A program made the position numbers and the translations under genes. Source: Clostridiaceae bacterium (GTDB taxonomy: Bacteria > Bacillota > Clostridia > Lachnospirales > Lachnospiraceae). Taken from it: 64,000 nucleotides of DNA. The stretch is from the NCBI GenBank assembly GCA_910575585.1, contig CAJTGF010000012.1, forward strand, positions 31,039-95,038. Direction: 5' to 3'. The notes under the pieces are model-generated. The model was not told the origin of the DNA. It saw only the letters and a list, made by a program, of their open reading frames with translations, and searched no databases. Shown one piece after another: positions 1 to 8,052 of this stretch (position 1 is the stretch's first letter; each line of letters starts with the position of its first letter).

Positions 1-241
1 TGATGATATATTTCAGGATGTCCAAAGCCCCTCCGTAAAAACACCCTACTGCCGGTCCGAACAGATAGTACACGAACTGATTGGCAATGCTGGAAAACCC
101 GATCTTGATAAAATCACCGATCTGCACGGTCAAAGACCCCAGCAAAATGCCTATGGCCCCAAACATGGCCATGGTGGTAATGGTCCCCACCTTTTTCAGC
201 TCACCGTAAGAATCCTGAAACAAAGTTGCCAATTTTTTCAT
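1..241 (-). CDS. folT: Folate-family ECF transporter S component, 5' part only
   Basis: This is the N-terminal ~80 residues of a small integral membrane protein that runs off the window edge. The reading frame starts MKKLATLFQDSYGELKKVG and continues with hydrophobic segments and the stretch FGPAVGCFYGGALDILKYII, which is typical of FolT-type substrate-binding (S) components of energy-coupling-factor vitamin transporters. Such proteins bind folate in the membrane and work with a shared EcfA/A'/T energising module, which is not in this window. The start is fixed by an AAAGGAGGTAA ribosome binding site 8-10 bases upstream. The assignment is strengthened by the tetrahydrofolate riboswitch in the leader. 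The 3' end is missing, so the full length cannot be judged. Confidence 0.85.
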   Translation of the reverse strand, partial: MKKLATLFQDSYGELKKVGTITTMAMFGAIGILLGSLTVQIGDFIKIGFSSIANQFVYYLFGPAVGCFYGGALDILKYII

Positions 242-249
242 AAAAAAAT

Positions 250-286
250 TACCTCCTTTGCAGACCTCTTACTACAACAGGAGATA
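250..286 (-). promoter_or_regulatory. Predicted Shine-Dalgarno-sequestering hairpin of folT
   Basis: In the folT leader RNA, the segment UAUCUCCU (279-286 in window coordinates) can pair over eight positions, with one G-U, with AGGAGGUA (250-257), which contains the ribosome binding site. It lies between the riboswitch aptamer and the start codon and would block ribosome access when formed. I infer that it is the expression platform. No T-rich terminator is visible, so translational control is more likely than attenuation. Confidence 0.55.
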
Positions 287-301
287 ATCCTATCTTCCAT
301 T

Positions 302-399
302 GCAGCGGGATGCGGCCTGCGCACCGCAAGAATCCTCCTTTTCGTCCGGCTGGCAACTCCCCGTCCAGCCGGCACTTAACGCGCGCGGGCCTACTCTGC
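302..399 (-). promoter_or_regulatory. Tetrahydrofolate (THF) riboswitch aptamer
   Basis: Read on the minus strand, the leader has all the hallmark segments of the THF (folT) riboswitch in order: GCAGAGTAG, then GCGCGTTAAGTGCC, a GGCTGG/CCAGCC stem with a GGGGAGTTG loop, GGACGAAAAGGAGGATTC, TTGCGGTG, and a closing CGCATCCCGCTGC that pairs with the 5' end through GCAG/CTGC. This class binds reduced folates and down-regulates folate transport and synthesis genes in Firmicutes. It ends about 60 bases before the folT start codon, which agrees with the gene assignment. Confidence 0.93.
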
Positions 400-618
400 T
401 TTTCTGTATTTTATTTTTTTGTCGCCCTTTTATGGTATCTTGATGGATGATATCGGTAGGGCTGGTTCCTGTATTAGGATATCATATCTTTGGCAAAATG
501 CAAGTATTTTTGTAAGTTCTGTGTTCATTTGCGTTCATTTGCATATATTCCTTTTATACGCATGCCACAGTGAAACACCATTCTCCCTAAGGTTCTCTCC
601 AATCCATAAACAGATTTC

Positions 619-1479
619 TTACCAGGATCGAATCATATCAACCGGAAGTTCCAGAATCTCAGCAATCTCATCAAAAGTACTTCCCCGCTTTAGCATATTA
701 GCTGCGGTTTTCTTTGCTTGTTTCATGCGGCCTTCCTCGCGGCCTTCTTCACGACCTTCTTCTCGGATCATCTGCATAGTCTTTGCTTCATTATATTCTG
801 TGATGCACAAGTCTTTTACCTCCGCCCTGTGTCCAATCAAAAACTCCTGGATCTCAAAATTCTCCGGCATATCCCGAACTGCCTTGTCTACCGCGTCTTC
901 AATTCCCATATATCGCTGGTTTTCCCGAATCTGATCAATCAGCCACGCATATTCTTCTAATGGTCTGCAGGAAGACATCAAGCTTTTGTTCTTTCCATAG
1001 TTGATATTGACTATACGAACCCTTGCCTCAATATCCGCCTCCAACTGGTTTTCCTCATGAATAAACGCATCGCTCAGCCTTAAAATCTGGTCATCCTCCC
1101 CCTCTGTTCCATTATAAAACGCCACCAATTTCGGGATGGGGAGACGTGCCAGCTTTTTCCCGTAAATATTTAGCTTTTTCTGCTGAATATATTTATCATA
1201 CAGCTTCGCCGCATACATCAGCTGACGCACTGGCATGTTCGGGTTGTAACTGCTCTGCTGTTCATAAACATTCATGACATGGCAAAGGATAAAGGAAATG
1301 TCATTCTTCATCCCCATGTAAACGGCGTCCTCTATGGTCGAAAACTCAATGCTGTCCGGATCCGTATATTGGGTATTGTTTACCGCATTATATAGGCTCA
1401 ATGTTCATGCCTTATTCCCCCTCTCGCCAAACAGGAACGTGAATAAGCGGTCTTTATGGTTTCTGTTTACTGCTGCCAT
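619..1479 (-). pseudogene. Rpn-family recombination-promoting nuclease / putative transposase, interrupted by TGA
   Basis: The frame starts at 1479 behind GAAAGGAGTGAG and reads MAAVNRNHKDRLFTFLFGER, the normal start of PD-(D/E)XK nuclease-like transposases of the Rpn family. Codon 25 is TGA (1405-1407), where family members I know have Trp (NKAWTLSLYNAVN). The frame is then open for 260 more residues to the stop at 619. The nuclease core (EDAVYMGMKNDISF) is followed by a C-terminal helical tail with the charged REEGREEGREEGR repeat and an HTH-like end (TFDEIAEILELPVDMI). A single nonsense change therefore separates it from an intact gene of 287 codons. A shorter product from the TTG at 1401 is possible but would lack the N-terminal motif. 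Confidence 0.8.
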
Positions 1480-1581
1480 CCTAAAGCACTCACTCCTTTC
1501 CCAACTGACCAGAACACGCCGAAATCGTTTTTTACATTGACATTATAACCGAAATTATAGTAAAAGATTTTTTTTGTTGAT

Positions 1582-1744
1582 TAGAGCGTGTTTGAAAATT
1601 ACTTTCCATCAGATGTGTGCCCCAGTTTGTGGAAGATTTAACCCCAATGAGGAAGGCGTAGTGGGCTGCGTTGGCCGAATGAGGGGCAAATATACCGCAA
1701 AGTGAGGAGTGCATTTGATGGGATGAATTTTCAAACATGCTCTA
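1582..1744. repeat. MITE-like element with terminal inverted repeats
   Basis: This 163-bp non-coding element begins TAGAGCGTGTTTGAAAATT. The reverse complement of its end reads TAGAGCATGTTTGAAAATT, so the termini match with one difference, and weaker similarity extends inward (TCCATCAGATG against CCCATCAAATG). No transposase is encoded. It sits between two broken Rpn genes, and its right end supplies the TAG stop of the downstream fragment. A relative lacking the second terminus is at 4099. I infer a non-autonomous mobile element; no target-site duplication is obvious. Confidence 0.65.
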
Positions 1745-2216
1745 GACTAACGGGCTGGCTTCCTCGCTCCAAGAGCGGATCATCTCTATTGGAAGTTCCA
1801 AGATCTCTGCCACTTCATTTAAGGATGATCCTCGCTTTAGCATATTGGATGCCGTTTTCTTTGCCTGTCTAATACGCCCTTCTTCACGGCCTTCCTGCCT
1901 TTTCTCGTATCCAAACTGTTCCACTGCTTTTTCCTGATCGAAAATGCCATCATGATGCTCACAACCTCCTTTTCACGACCTGACAGATACTCTTTTAACA
2001 CTCCCCTATCCTTACAAATATGGATTGTCTCCCAAATAGCTTTCCTGGTCCTTCCATGGAGCTCTGACTGCTGCTGGTATACTCTGGTGAAATTTACATA
2101 TTGACTGATAATGTCATCTTCCCCATCTCCATAGAGCATCTTTACTTTGATGTCCAGGCTTCCTGCATTTAAGCCTCCTGTTTTCTTGTTGTACGAAATA
2201 CGCCCTTCTCATCCAT
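1742..2216 (-). pseudogene. Second Rpn-family transposase, C-terminal half with frameshifts
   Basis: Three frames together rebuild the C-terminal half of an Rpn-type protein. The start MDEKGVF is at 2216, the LNAGSLDIKVKMLYGDG and SQYVNFTRVYQQQ segment is in another frame, and MEQFGYEKRQEGREEGRIRQ with an HTH-like tail (1742-1924) is in a third. At least two frameshifts are needed, near 2195 and near 1930-1950. The last codons run directly into the MITE-like element. The REEGR-type tail resembles that of the neighbouring Rpn gene. It is non-functional as it stands. Confidence 0.7.
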
Positions 2217-2318
2217 AGTTTCTTTTTTTCTATTATAGTGGAAAAACAATCAGAAAGCAATATTTTTTCCGCAAAGAAGACTGCTTACTGATCAAGAGTC
2301 ATATCCCCACATTCCCCC

Positions 2319-3128
2319 TCAATACTCATACAAAAGCCTCCTCTTCTCCAGATACCGCAGCGCCCAGTAAGGATCCACGCTCATCTCCTCATAATGGTCT
2401 GTCCTCAAATACATCCCCAGATGAAGATGCACGTCAAAATTCCCCACCGTCCCCTCCACTGCCGAATACCCGGAATCCCCCATAAATCCCAAAAGCTCCC
2501 CCGCCCGCACCGTATCCCCCTCCTGCCACTGCCTGGCATAATCATACAAGTGAGCGTAATAAATATACAGCCCCAAAGGCGCCCGGATCCCGATGCGCCA
2601 GCCGCCCTGTTCCAGCCAGCCCACCTTTTCCACCACCCCGTCCGTCATGCTGACCACAGGATAAAAGCCACGCCCCCGTTCCATGCCCATAATATCACAG
2701 CCCTCATGACCCCTTTCGCCGCCGTAAGTCCTTCTGTCCATCCAGCTGTCCTCATAGATCACGTCCGGCGTCTCAACTTTGCTGCTTTTGGGTATGGGAA
2801 AATATTTCAGATCCCCAAACACGGTCTCGTAGGCGCGGCAAAGCTTCCGGTACTCCGCGGGCCTTCTCCTTTCAATGGCCGGATCCTCCTCAAACGCATC
2901 CTTTTGTCCAAGATCCGTCAGATCATACTCCCACTGGATCATCATGGAAGTCAGGGCGCCCATGTCAAGGTCGTCCTTGGCTGCCCCATTCTCCCCCAAT
3001 CTCATGGCCCGGAAGCCGTCGCTTTCCCAGGTATAGGCATCCAGCTGGTAGAAATCCGGATTCTCCACCAGATATCCGGTCATGATCACCTGAAAGACTG
3101 CCAGAAGGATCAGCAAAACCACCTGCAT
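2319..3128 (-). CDS. M23-family metallopeptidase with N-terminal membrane anchor
   Basis: This 269-residue protein has a single N-terminal hydrophobic segment (VVLLILLAVFQVIMTGYLV), which predicts a membrane-anchored or exported enzyme. Its C-terminal LytM/peptidase-M23 domain carries the zinc-binding pattern: HEGCD (HxxxD), YYAHL, and the final HLHLG (HxH). Such domains cleave peptide cross-links in peptidoglycan, or act as inactive activators; here the metal ligands are present. I chose the ATG at 3128 because the AGAGGGAGA Shine-Dalgarno lies inside the upstream in-frame extension from 3149. The gene diverges from the YlbJ-like gene with only about 50 bp between them. In spore formers this type of protein often works in engulfment or cortex remodelling, but a role in sporulation is inference here. 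Confidence 0.85.
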   Translation of the reverse strand: MQVVLLILLAVFQVIMTGYLVENPDFYQLDAYTWESDGFRAMRLGENGAAKDDLDMGALTSMMIQWEYDLTDLGQKDAFEEDPAIERRRPAEYRKLCRAYETVFGDLKYFPIPKSSKVETPDVIYEDSWMDRRTYGGERGHEGCDIMGMERGRGFYPVVSMTDGVVEKVGWLEQGGWRIGIRAPLGLYIYYAHLYDYARQWQEGDTVRAGELLGFMGDSGYSAVEGTVGNFDVHLHLGMYLRTDHYEEMSVDPYWALRYLEKRRLLYEY

Positions 3129-3180
3129 ATCCCGTTCTCCCTCTCTCATATAGTGTACAAAACATCTTATTCCGGTGATT

Positions 3181-4095
3181 ATGAAAAAATCCTTCCTGCC
3201 GGCAATGGCAATTATGATCTTATTCCTTCTGCTGACCCATCCGGCCCTGTCCCTGGAAGGGGCCAGAAACGGCCTGCTTTTGTGGTATCAGACCGTGCTC
3301 CCCACGTTGCTCCCCTTTATGATCTGTTCCAATGTGATCGTGTCTTTAGACGGCATCCGTCTCATGACCGCCCCTGTGCGTCCTGTTCTTAGGAAATGCT
3401 TTTACCTGTCCGAAAACGGCTCTTATGTATTTCTGTCCGGCCTTCTGTGCGGCTATCCCATGGGAGCCAAAACCTGCAGCGAGTTCGTAAGCCAGGAAAA
3501 GCTTTCCCCCAGGGAAGGACAGTACCTTTTATCCATCTGCAACCATCCAAGCCCCATGTTCCTTTTAGGCTACGCCGCCGCCCTGATGGACCCTTCCATT
3601 CCGGCGTCTTTGCTGATGCTTGCCGTCTATCTGCCTGTGATCCCTCTGGCTTTTTTGGCCCGGTCCCTGTACCGCATCCAGGCATCTTCCCGGTTTCGGG
3701 TACAAAAAACACAGCCTTGCCATAACTTCGACGATTCCATGATGAAGTCCTTTGAAGTCATGATAAAGATCGGAGGATATCTTATGCTATTTTCCATTCT
3801 GGCCCGATTTATCGGGCAGCTTTCCTTCCTTCCGTCCAAGACACAGGCCATGCTTTTGGGCGCAGTGGAGATCACCACCGGCATACAGGCCGTCACCCAC
3901 ACATTCACCGGCCCCATCCAGGGAATGCTTGTGTGCGTTACGGCTGTATTCGGCGGCATCTGCGGGCTGTTCCAGACAAAAAGCGTGGTGACAGACCACC
4001 GCTTGTCCCTGGCCCACTATATTCTGTGGAAACTGCTCCACGGGTTTCTCTCCGCGGCTGCTTTCCTGGCGCTGACGCCGTATTTTATGCCGTGA
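3181..4095 (+). CDS. ylbJ: YlbJ-like sporulation integral membrane protein (nucleoside-recognition/Gate fold)
   Basis: This is a polytopic membrane protein of about 304 residues, with roughly eight hydrophobic segments beginning at the N terminus (FLPAMAIMILFLLLTHPAL). The motif LSGLLCGYPMGAKTCSEFV followed by LLSICNHPSPMFLLGY is characteristic of the YlbJ branch of the nucleoside-recognition domain family. In Bacillus subtilis ylbJ belongs to the SigE sporulation regulon and is needed for normal spore development. The ATG at 3181 is preferred over the GTG at 3175; no strong ribosome binding site is visible, so the start is less certain than the frame. It diverges from the M23 peptidase, and both could serve spore envelope assembly. 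Confidence 0.8.
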   Translation: MKKSFLPAMAIMILFLLLTHPALSLEGARNGLLLWYQTVLPTLLPFMICSNVIVSLDGIRLMTAPVRPVLRKCFYLSENGSYVFLSGLLCGYPMGAKTCSEFVSQEKLSPREGQYLLSICNHPSPMFLLGYAAALMDPSIPASLLMLAVYLPVIPLAFLARSLYRIQASSRFRVQKTQPCHNFDDSMMKSFEVMIKIGGYLMLFSILARFIGQLSFLPSKTQAMLLGAVEITTGIQAVTHTFTGPIQGMLVCVTAVFGGICGLFQTKSVVTDHRLSLAHYILWKLLHGFLSAAAFLALTPYFMP

Positions 4096-4098
4096 CCT

Positions 4099-4210
4099 TA
4101 AAGCCTGTTTGAAAATCCAGCCCTATTAGACGCATGCCCTGCTTTTGGGCATAATCGGCCCTCATTCGGCCAACGAAACCCTCTGCCAAACGCCTTTCCA
4201 CACGAAAAAC
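4099..4210 (+). repeat. Relative of the 1582 MITE-like element, one terminus only
   Basis: The stretch starts TAAAGCCTGTTTGAAAATCC, close to the terminal repeat of the element at 1582-1744. It shares its internal GCCCTCATTCGGCCAACG box at a similar distance, in the opposite orientation. The second terminus is absent because the sequence merges into the 3' end of the next gene. An internal ATGCCC/GGGCAT hairpin (4134-4152) could help end ylbJ transcription. Confidence 0.5.
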
Positions 4211-4231
4211 ATTCGGCCAACGCTTACCGCG

Positions 4232-4822
4232 TCACCCCTGCGCAGTCCCGTCCATCTCCTGCCCTGCCGCCGCCTCTGCCGTCATATCCTGAACCAGCTG
4301 GCTGCGGTTGTTGGCCACCACGTCGCAGGTGGACTGGAGGGTGCTCATAAAGGCGTCAAACCGCCCCTGGGCTCCCTCCATGGTCCCTACCATGATGCTC
4401 TGCAGACTCCGCAGCATATCATCCGTATACTGGATCGCCCCCTGGCGGATGTTGTTGGCGTCATTGACCGCAGCCTCAAGGATGACCTGGGCCTGGGCCT
4501 GGGCATCCTCCACCACCTGGTTGGCCGCCGCGTAGGCCCTCTGCATGATCTCGTGCTCATTGACCAGGTCGTTGGTCTGGGCCGTGGCTTCCTGGATCAT
4601 GTTGTCCGCCTGATACCGGGCCTCATTTAAGATAGCTTCCTGGTTGCTGATGATCTTCTGGTACTGCTTGATCTCATCGGGGACCCTGAGGCGAAGCTCC
4701 ACCAAAAGCTCCTCCAGCTCCTCCTTATTAACAATAATTTTCGTATTATTAGACAATGCCTGATACTTGCATGTGTCGATATATTCTTCAATCTCACCAA
4801 TCAACTGTTCAATCCTGCTCAT
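4232..4822 (-). CDS. DivIVA-like / ATPase subunit H-like coiled-coil protein
   Basis: This is a soluble, strongly helical protein of about 196 residues starting MSRIEQLIGEIEEYIDTCKY. Long Ala/Glu/Gln-rich stretches with heptad character (NEARYQADNMIQEATAQTND, AYAAANQVVEDAQAQAQVIL) resemble DivIVA/GpsB or V-type ATPase subunit H-like coiled coils, which scaffold cell-division and envelope proteins at the membrane. The start at 4822 is chosen for the GAAAGGGG site upstream; the longer frame to 4939 lacks one and its extra residues are not family-like. It lies downstream of coaD and rsmD on the same strand, an arrangement I have seen for small DivIVA-like proteins in Lachnospiraceae. The precise function is unknown. 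Confidence 0.65.
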   Translation of the reverse strand: MSRIEQLIGEIEEYIDTCKYQALSNNTKIIVNKEELEELLVELRLRVPDEIKQYQKIISNQEAILNEARYQADNMIQEATAQTNDLVNEHEIMQRAYAAANQVVEDAQAQAQVILEAAVNDANNIRQGAIQYTDDMLRSLQSIMVGTMEGAQGRFDAFMSTLQSTCDVVANNRSQLVQDMTAEAAAGQEMDGTAQG

Positions 4823-4952
4823 AGTATGTACCCCTTTCTTATACATGGTAAGACATGCCATGGCCTTTATGGGCAATGACATGTCCGCATCAAAAATCGT
4901 CCGCAGGCTGTCCTTCTCCCTCCGGCGCTCTTCGTCCATTCGAAAATCCGCA

Positions 4953-4992
4953 AATCTGCTAATCTGCCAATCTGCTAATCTGTCAATCTATG
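4953..4992. repeat. Five tandem 8-bp units (AATCTGCN)
   Basis: The units AATCTGCT, AATCTGCC, AATCTGCT, AATCTGTC and AATCTATG follow one another without gaps. The array overlaps the stop codon of coaD and lies at the 3' end of that gene. It is a short microsatellite that could vary by slippage without affecting the enzyme, because only the last codons are involved. Confidence 0.8.
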
Positions 4993-5468
4993 CCATCCAT
5001 CTTCTCTCTCACCCTGCGGGCGATATCCGGATGGAGGAACGCGCTGATATCCCCATGATACGTGGCGATCTCTTTTACAATGCTGGAACTCAAATAAGAA
5101 TACTTCAGATTCGTGGTCAAAAACATGGTGTCTACTTCCGGCGCAATGACCCGGTTAGTCTGGGATAACTGCAGCTCATACTCAAAGTCCGTAATGGCCC
5201 GCAGCCCCCTGACGATCACATCCCCGCGGCACTGGCGGACAAAATCCACCAAAAGCCCGTCAAACGCCTGAATCTCTACATTGGGCAGATGTCCGATCAC
5301 GCCCAATAACATAGTAACACGTTCCTCCACGGAAAACAACGGAGATTTTGAATTATTCCGCAAAACCCCCACGATGACTTTATCCATGATCTTGGAACAT
5401 CTCTCAATAATATCCTGGTGACCCAGGGTAACCGGGTCAAAACTGCCCGGATAGATCGCTACTGCCAT
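4983..5468 (-). CDS. coaD: Pantetheine-phosphate adenylyltransferase
   Basis: CoaD transfers AMP from ATP to 4'-phosphopantetheine, the fourth step of coenzyme A synthesis, in the cytoplasm. The protein starts [19 protein letters not shown], which carries the (T/S)xxH nucleotidyltransferase signature. It has [12 protein letters not shown] and the C-terminal [13 protein letters not shown] that binds the nucleotide. Its 161 residues match the family's usual ~160. The ATG at 5468 follows GGAGGAAAG, and the upstream extension to 5579 belongs to the overlapping end of rsmD. It sits 37 bp after rsmD, the standard rsmD-coaD pair of Firmicutes, and is probably cotranscribed with it. Confidence 0.97.
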   Translation of the reverse strand: MAVAIYPGSFDPVTLGHQDIIERCSKIMDKVIVGVLRNNSKSPLFSVEERVTMLLGVIGHLPNVEIQAFDGLLVDFVRQCRGDVIVRGLRAITDFEYELQLSQTNRVIAPEVDTMFLTTNLKYSYLSSSIVKEIATYHGDISAFLHPDIARRVREKMDGID

Positions 5469-5505
5469 ACTTTCCTCCGTTTGGCTCCTGCCGCGCCAAA
5501 ACGCC

Positions 5506-6072
5506 TTACGCGTCCCTTTTTTGCGCCTGCAGAAACACGTGTTTATTGGTCTTATAGTTTTTACACCTGATGATCTCAAAGCCTGCCTCTTCCCAATAGG
5601 AAAGATCTGTCTTTAAAGAAGCTTCCACGATGATCAGCGTCTCATTGCTGACCAGCTTGGAATCCGCCAAACAGGCCAGTACTTTTTTCTCCCACTGGTG
5701 ATCATAGGGGGGATCCATAAAAATGATGTCAAAACAATATCCTTTCTCCTCCAGGCTCCTAAGACCTGCCAGTGCATCCCGCTTTATCACCAGCGCGTTC
5801 TCTTCCAGGCGGGTCTTTGCAAGGTTCTCCCGTATGCACTCCGCCGCTTTCTGGTTATGCTCGATAAAAACGGCCTGGGACGCCCCTCTGCTTAAGGCTT
5901 CGATGCCAATGGCCCCGCTGCCTGCAAAACAGTCCAAAAACCGGCTCCTGATCAGCCGGTCCTGGATCATATTGAAAAGAGTCTCCTTGATCCGGTCCGT
6001 GGTGGGCCGGGTGTCAAGGCCCTCTATGGTCTTTAGTTGGATTCTTCTGGCGCTGCCTGCTATCACTCTCAT
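5506..6072 (-). CDS. rsmD: 16S rRNA (guanine(966)-N(2))-methyltransferase
   Basis: RsmD methylates G966 of 16S rRNA in the small ribosomal subunit, using S-adenosylmethionine. The sequence shows the family's start [18 protein letters not shown], the conserved [15 protein letters not shown], the SAM-binding [18 protein letters not shown] and the catalytic DPPY motif in IIFMDPPYD. Its length of 188 residues is normal. It is the first gene of the rsmD-coaD pair. The 260 bp upstream, shared with the divergent sigma-factor gene, must hold both promoters, but I see no textbook -35/-10 pair that I would annotate. Confidence 0.96.
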   Translation of the reverse strand: MRVIAGSARRIQLKTIEGLDTRPTTDRIKETLFNMIQDRLIRSRFLDCFAGSGAIGIEALSRGASQAVFIEHNQKAAECIRENLAKTRLEENALVIKRDALAGLRSLEEKGYCFDIIFMDPPYDHQWEKKVLACLADSKLVSNETLIIVEASLKTDLSYWEEAGFEIIRCKNYKTNKHVFLQAQKRDA

Positions 6073-6331
6073 GATTCACCTCTGTCCTTTTATGGAGTAC
6101 TCTTATGTTTACCAGTATAATATGATTTTTCTCTGACCACAAGGGGATATTTTCTGAATTTTTTGTGTACCGGACCATTGCAGTTTTTGTTCCAAAGCCT
6201 ATGCCCCATGGCCCCGCCTATTTCCCTCCCCAAACTCCATGCAACAAAATCCCCTCTTCCCTTATCTAATAGATGTAATTATAATTATGATCGATCTATT
6301 TTAACAGCCGGCGGAAAGAAGGATACATACT

Positions 6332-6838
6332 ATGGAACTATTGGTTAAGCGCGCCATGGGCGGCGACGGAGAAAGCTTTATCCAGCTGATGGAACAGCAC
6401 AGACAGTCCATGCTGAAAGTTGCCTGGGGATTCTTTTCCAACCAGGAAGACGTGGCGGACGTGATGCAGCAGACCATACTCAACGCCTATGAACATATTG
6501 GGGAGCTAAGGCAGACAAGATACTTTAAGACCTGGCTCATACGCATCCTCATCAACAACTGCACCAAACTATACAACAGCCAGAAGCGCATGACAGACCA
6601 GGATACGGTCAGGGAGGAAGGTTATTATGACGCCTATCCGGGGGAGAACTCGTTTTTCTATCTTTTATCTCTCCTGGACAGACAAGACCGGGTCATCTTC
6701 CAGCTGTACTTTGGCCAGGAGTACACCACGAAAGAGATCGGTGAATTTCTCGGCATCAAGGAGAGCACCATCCGCAGCCGGATCCGCCGCGGAAAGGAAC
6801 AATTGAGAAAACAGATTCAAAGAGAGGAGTGGGCTTAG
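6332..6838 (+). CDS. RNA polymerase sigma factor, ECF type
   Basis: This 168-residue ECF sigma factor has region 2 at about residues 10-75 (MLKVAWGFFSNQEDVADVMQ, FKTWLIRILINNCTKL) and region 4 at about 110-160. Region 4 ends in the DNA-binding helix-turn-helix YTTKEIGEFLGIKESTIRSR. It would direct RNA polymerase to a small regulon, often including its own operon. The start follows GCGGAAAGAAGG. The next gene begins at its stop codon, and that product has the layout of a membrane anti-sigma factor, so the two form a sigma/anti-sigma pair. The inducing signal cannot be read from the sequence. Confidence 0.9.
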   Translation: MELLVKRAMGGDGESFIQLMEQHRQSMLKVAWGFFSNQEDVADVMQQTILNAYEHIGELRQTRYFKTWLIRILINNCTKLYNSQKRMTDQDTVREEGYYDAYPGENSFFYLLSLLDRQDRVIFQLYFGQEYTTKEIGEFLGIKESTIRSRIRRGKEQLRKQIQREEWA

Positions 6839-8046
6839 TGGACAGATGGCAGCAGACAGACCAGATCGATGATATCATAAGAGACCACATGACAAGAAAG
6901 GTTCCGGAATCAAAGGTGGTAAACAAAAAAATACAGAACGCTTATGAAGAAATACGGGCCAGACAGGCCAAAGAATCCGTTTCCCCGCCGGCAGACAGAT
7001 CCCTGTCAAAAAGGCCGGGAAAAACCGGCGGGGCGGCCAAATACGCGGCAACGGCAGCCTTATTTATGACCGTGATCCTGTTTTTTGTAAAGAATCCGGC
7101 CCTGGCCGCTCAGCTTCCCCTTATCGGCCATATTTTTAAGGACCTGGAGCAGGAAGTGTCCTACCCGGGAAACTACAGCGAAAATTCCATAACCATTCCG
7201 GCTATGCCCCAGGAGACCGGCGCCCAGGATGATCTCTCCAGCTCCAGCACAGCCACAGCAGGCCCCGTGACCGTCACGCTTTCGGAAATAAGCTATGACA
7301 GCAACGCCATTTATCTGGCTCTCCTTATTGAAAACCAGAACGGGTTTGCGGATAATGCCCAGAGCGATACCAGCATGTACCTGGAATGTGAGACCGACAT
7401 GTACCGGACCGACGGGACCAAAAAAACATTCAGCAAGGAATACGGCAATATGCTGGCTTACCTGGCGGAGGGGACTTTTACGGACTCCCACACCTTTACC
7501 GGCCTTGTACAGCTGACCGACACCAACCTTTTGCTGTCAGACTATGCCAGCTGTGATATTACCTTCCAGACGTTTATCCAGGAGCTGACAACCGGCACAA
7601 TGCTCACCGGTACCCTTGACGGGGAGAGCGAGACTATTTCCTACATGGAATATGACCGCCGAATCTATGACGGCCCCTGGACCTTCCATCTGGATCTTTC
7701 CCAATTGGACCATACGTCACAGGACATCCCTGTCAACCGGACCAATGACCAGGGCTTTGGCATTGAGAAGCTGGTAAAGACAAAATACGAGCTTTATGCC
7801 GTCCCCATCTTCCCGGACGGGATATCTGCCCAGGAAGACTATGTGGTCACCATATGGGACGCGGACGGAAACCCTTTGGAAAGCCACGGAAGCAGCCTGG
7901 AGATCCGAAGCATCTACGGGCGGGATATCTCCAAGGTCACCGTGTACATCCTAACATGGGATGATTTTGTGGAATGCAAAGGCAATAATTCTTACCTGCA
8001 GCCGCAAAAAGCCGTCTTTGGGACTACGGTGGATCTGACGAAGTAG
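6838..8046 (+). CDS. DUF4179-type membrane protein, probable anti-sigma factor
   Basis: The protein has about 402 residues: a cytoplasmic N terminus of about 65 residues (VDRWQQTDQIDDIIRDHM), one transmembrane segment near residues 70-90 (YAATAALFMTVILFFVKNPA), and a large extracellular part. The membrane-proximal part (AAQLPLIGHIFKDLE) is typical of DUF4179 proteins, which are regularly encoded directly after ECF sigma factors and bind them at the membrane. The GTG at 6838 overlaps the sigma stop codon (TAGTG) and sits a proper distance from AGAGAGGAG; the GTG at 6829 is possible but too close to that site. The overlap suggests coupled translation, which would keep the sigma and its inhibitor balanced. 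Confidence 0.82.
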   Translation: MDRWQQTDQIDDIIRDHMTRKVPESKVVNKKIQNAYEEIRARQAKESVSPPADRSLSKRPGKTGGAAKYAATAALFMTVILFFVKNPALAAQLPLIGHIFKDLEQEVSYPGNYSENSITIPAMPQETGAQDDLSSSSTATAGPVTVTLSEISYDSNAIYLALLIENQNGFADNAQSDTSMYLECETDMYRTDGTKKTFSKEYGNMLAYLAEGTFTDSHTFTGLVQLTDTNLLLSDYASCDITFQTFIQELTTGTMLTGTLDGESETISYMEYDRRIYDGPWTFHLDLSQLDHTSQDIPVNRTNDQGFGIEKLVKTKYELYAVPIFPDGISAQEDYVVTIWDADGNPLESHGSSLEIRSIYGRDISKVTVYILTWDDFVECKGNNSYLQPQKAVFGTTVDLTK

Positions 8047-8052
8047 CTATGT

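Noticed and set aside
1532..1738. 68-codon minus-strand frame
   Set aside because: It falls within the MITE-like element and its flank and has no protein character.
2394..3392. 332-codon plus-strand open frame
   Set aside because: It is antisense to the M23 peptidase and overlaps the YlbJ start; it has no recognisable motif.
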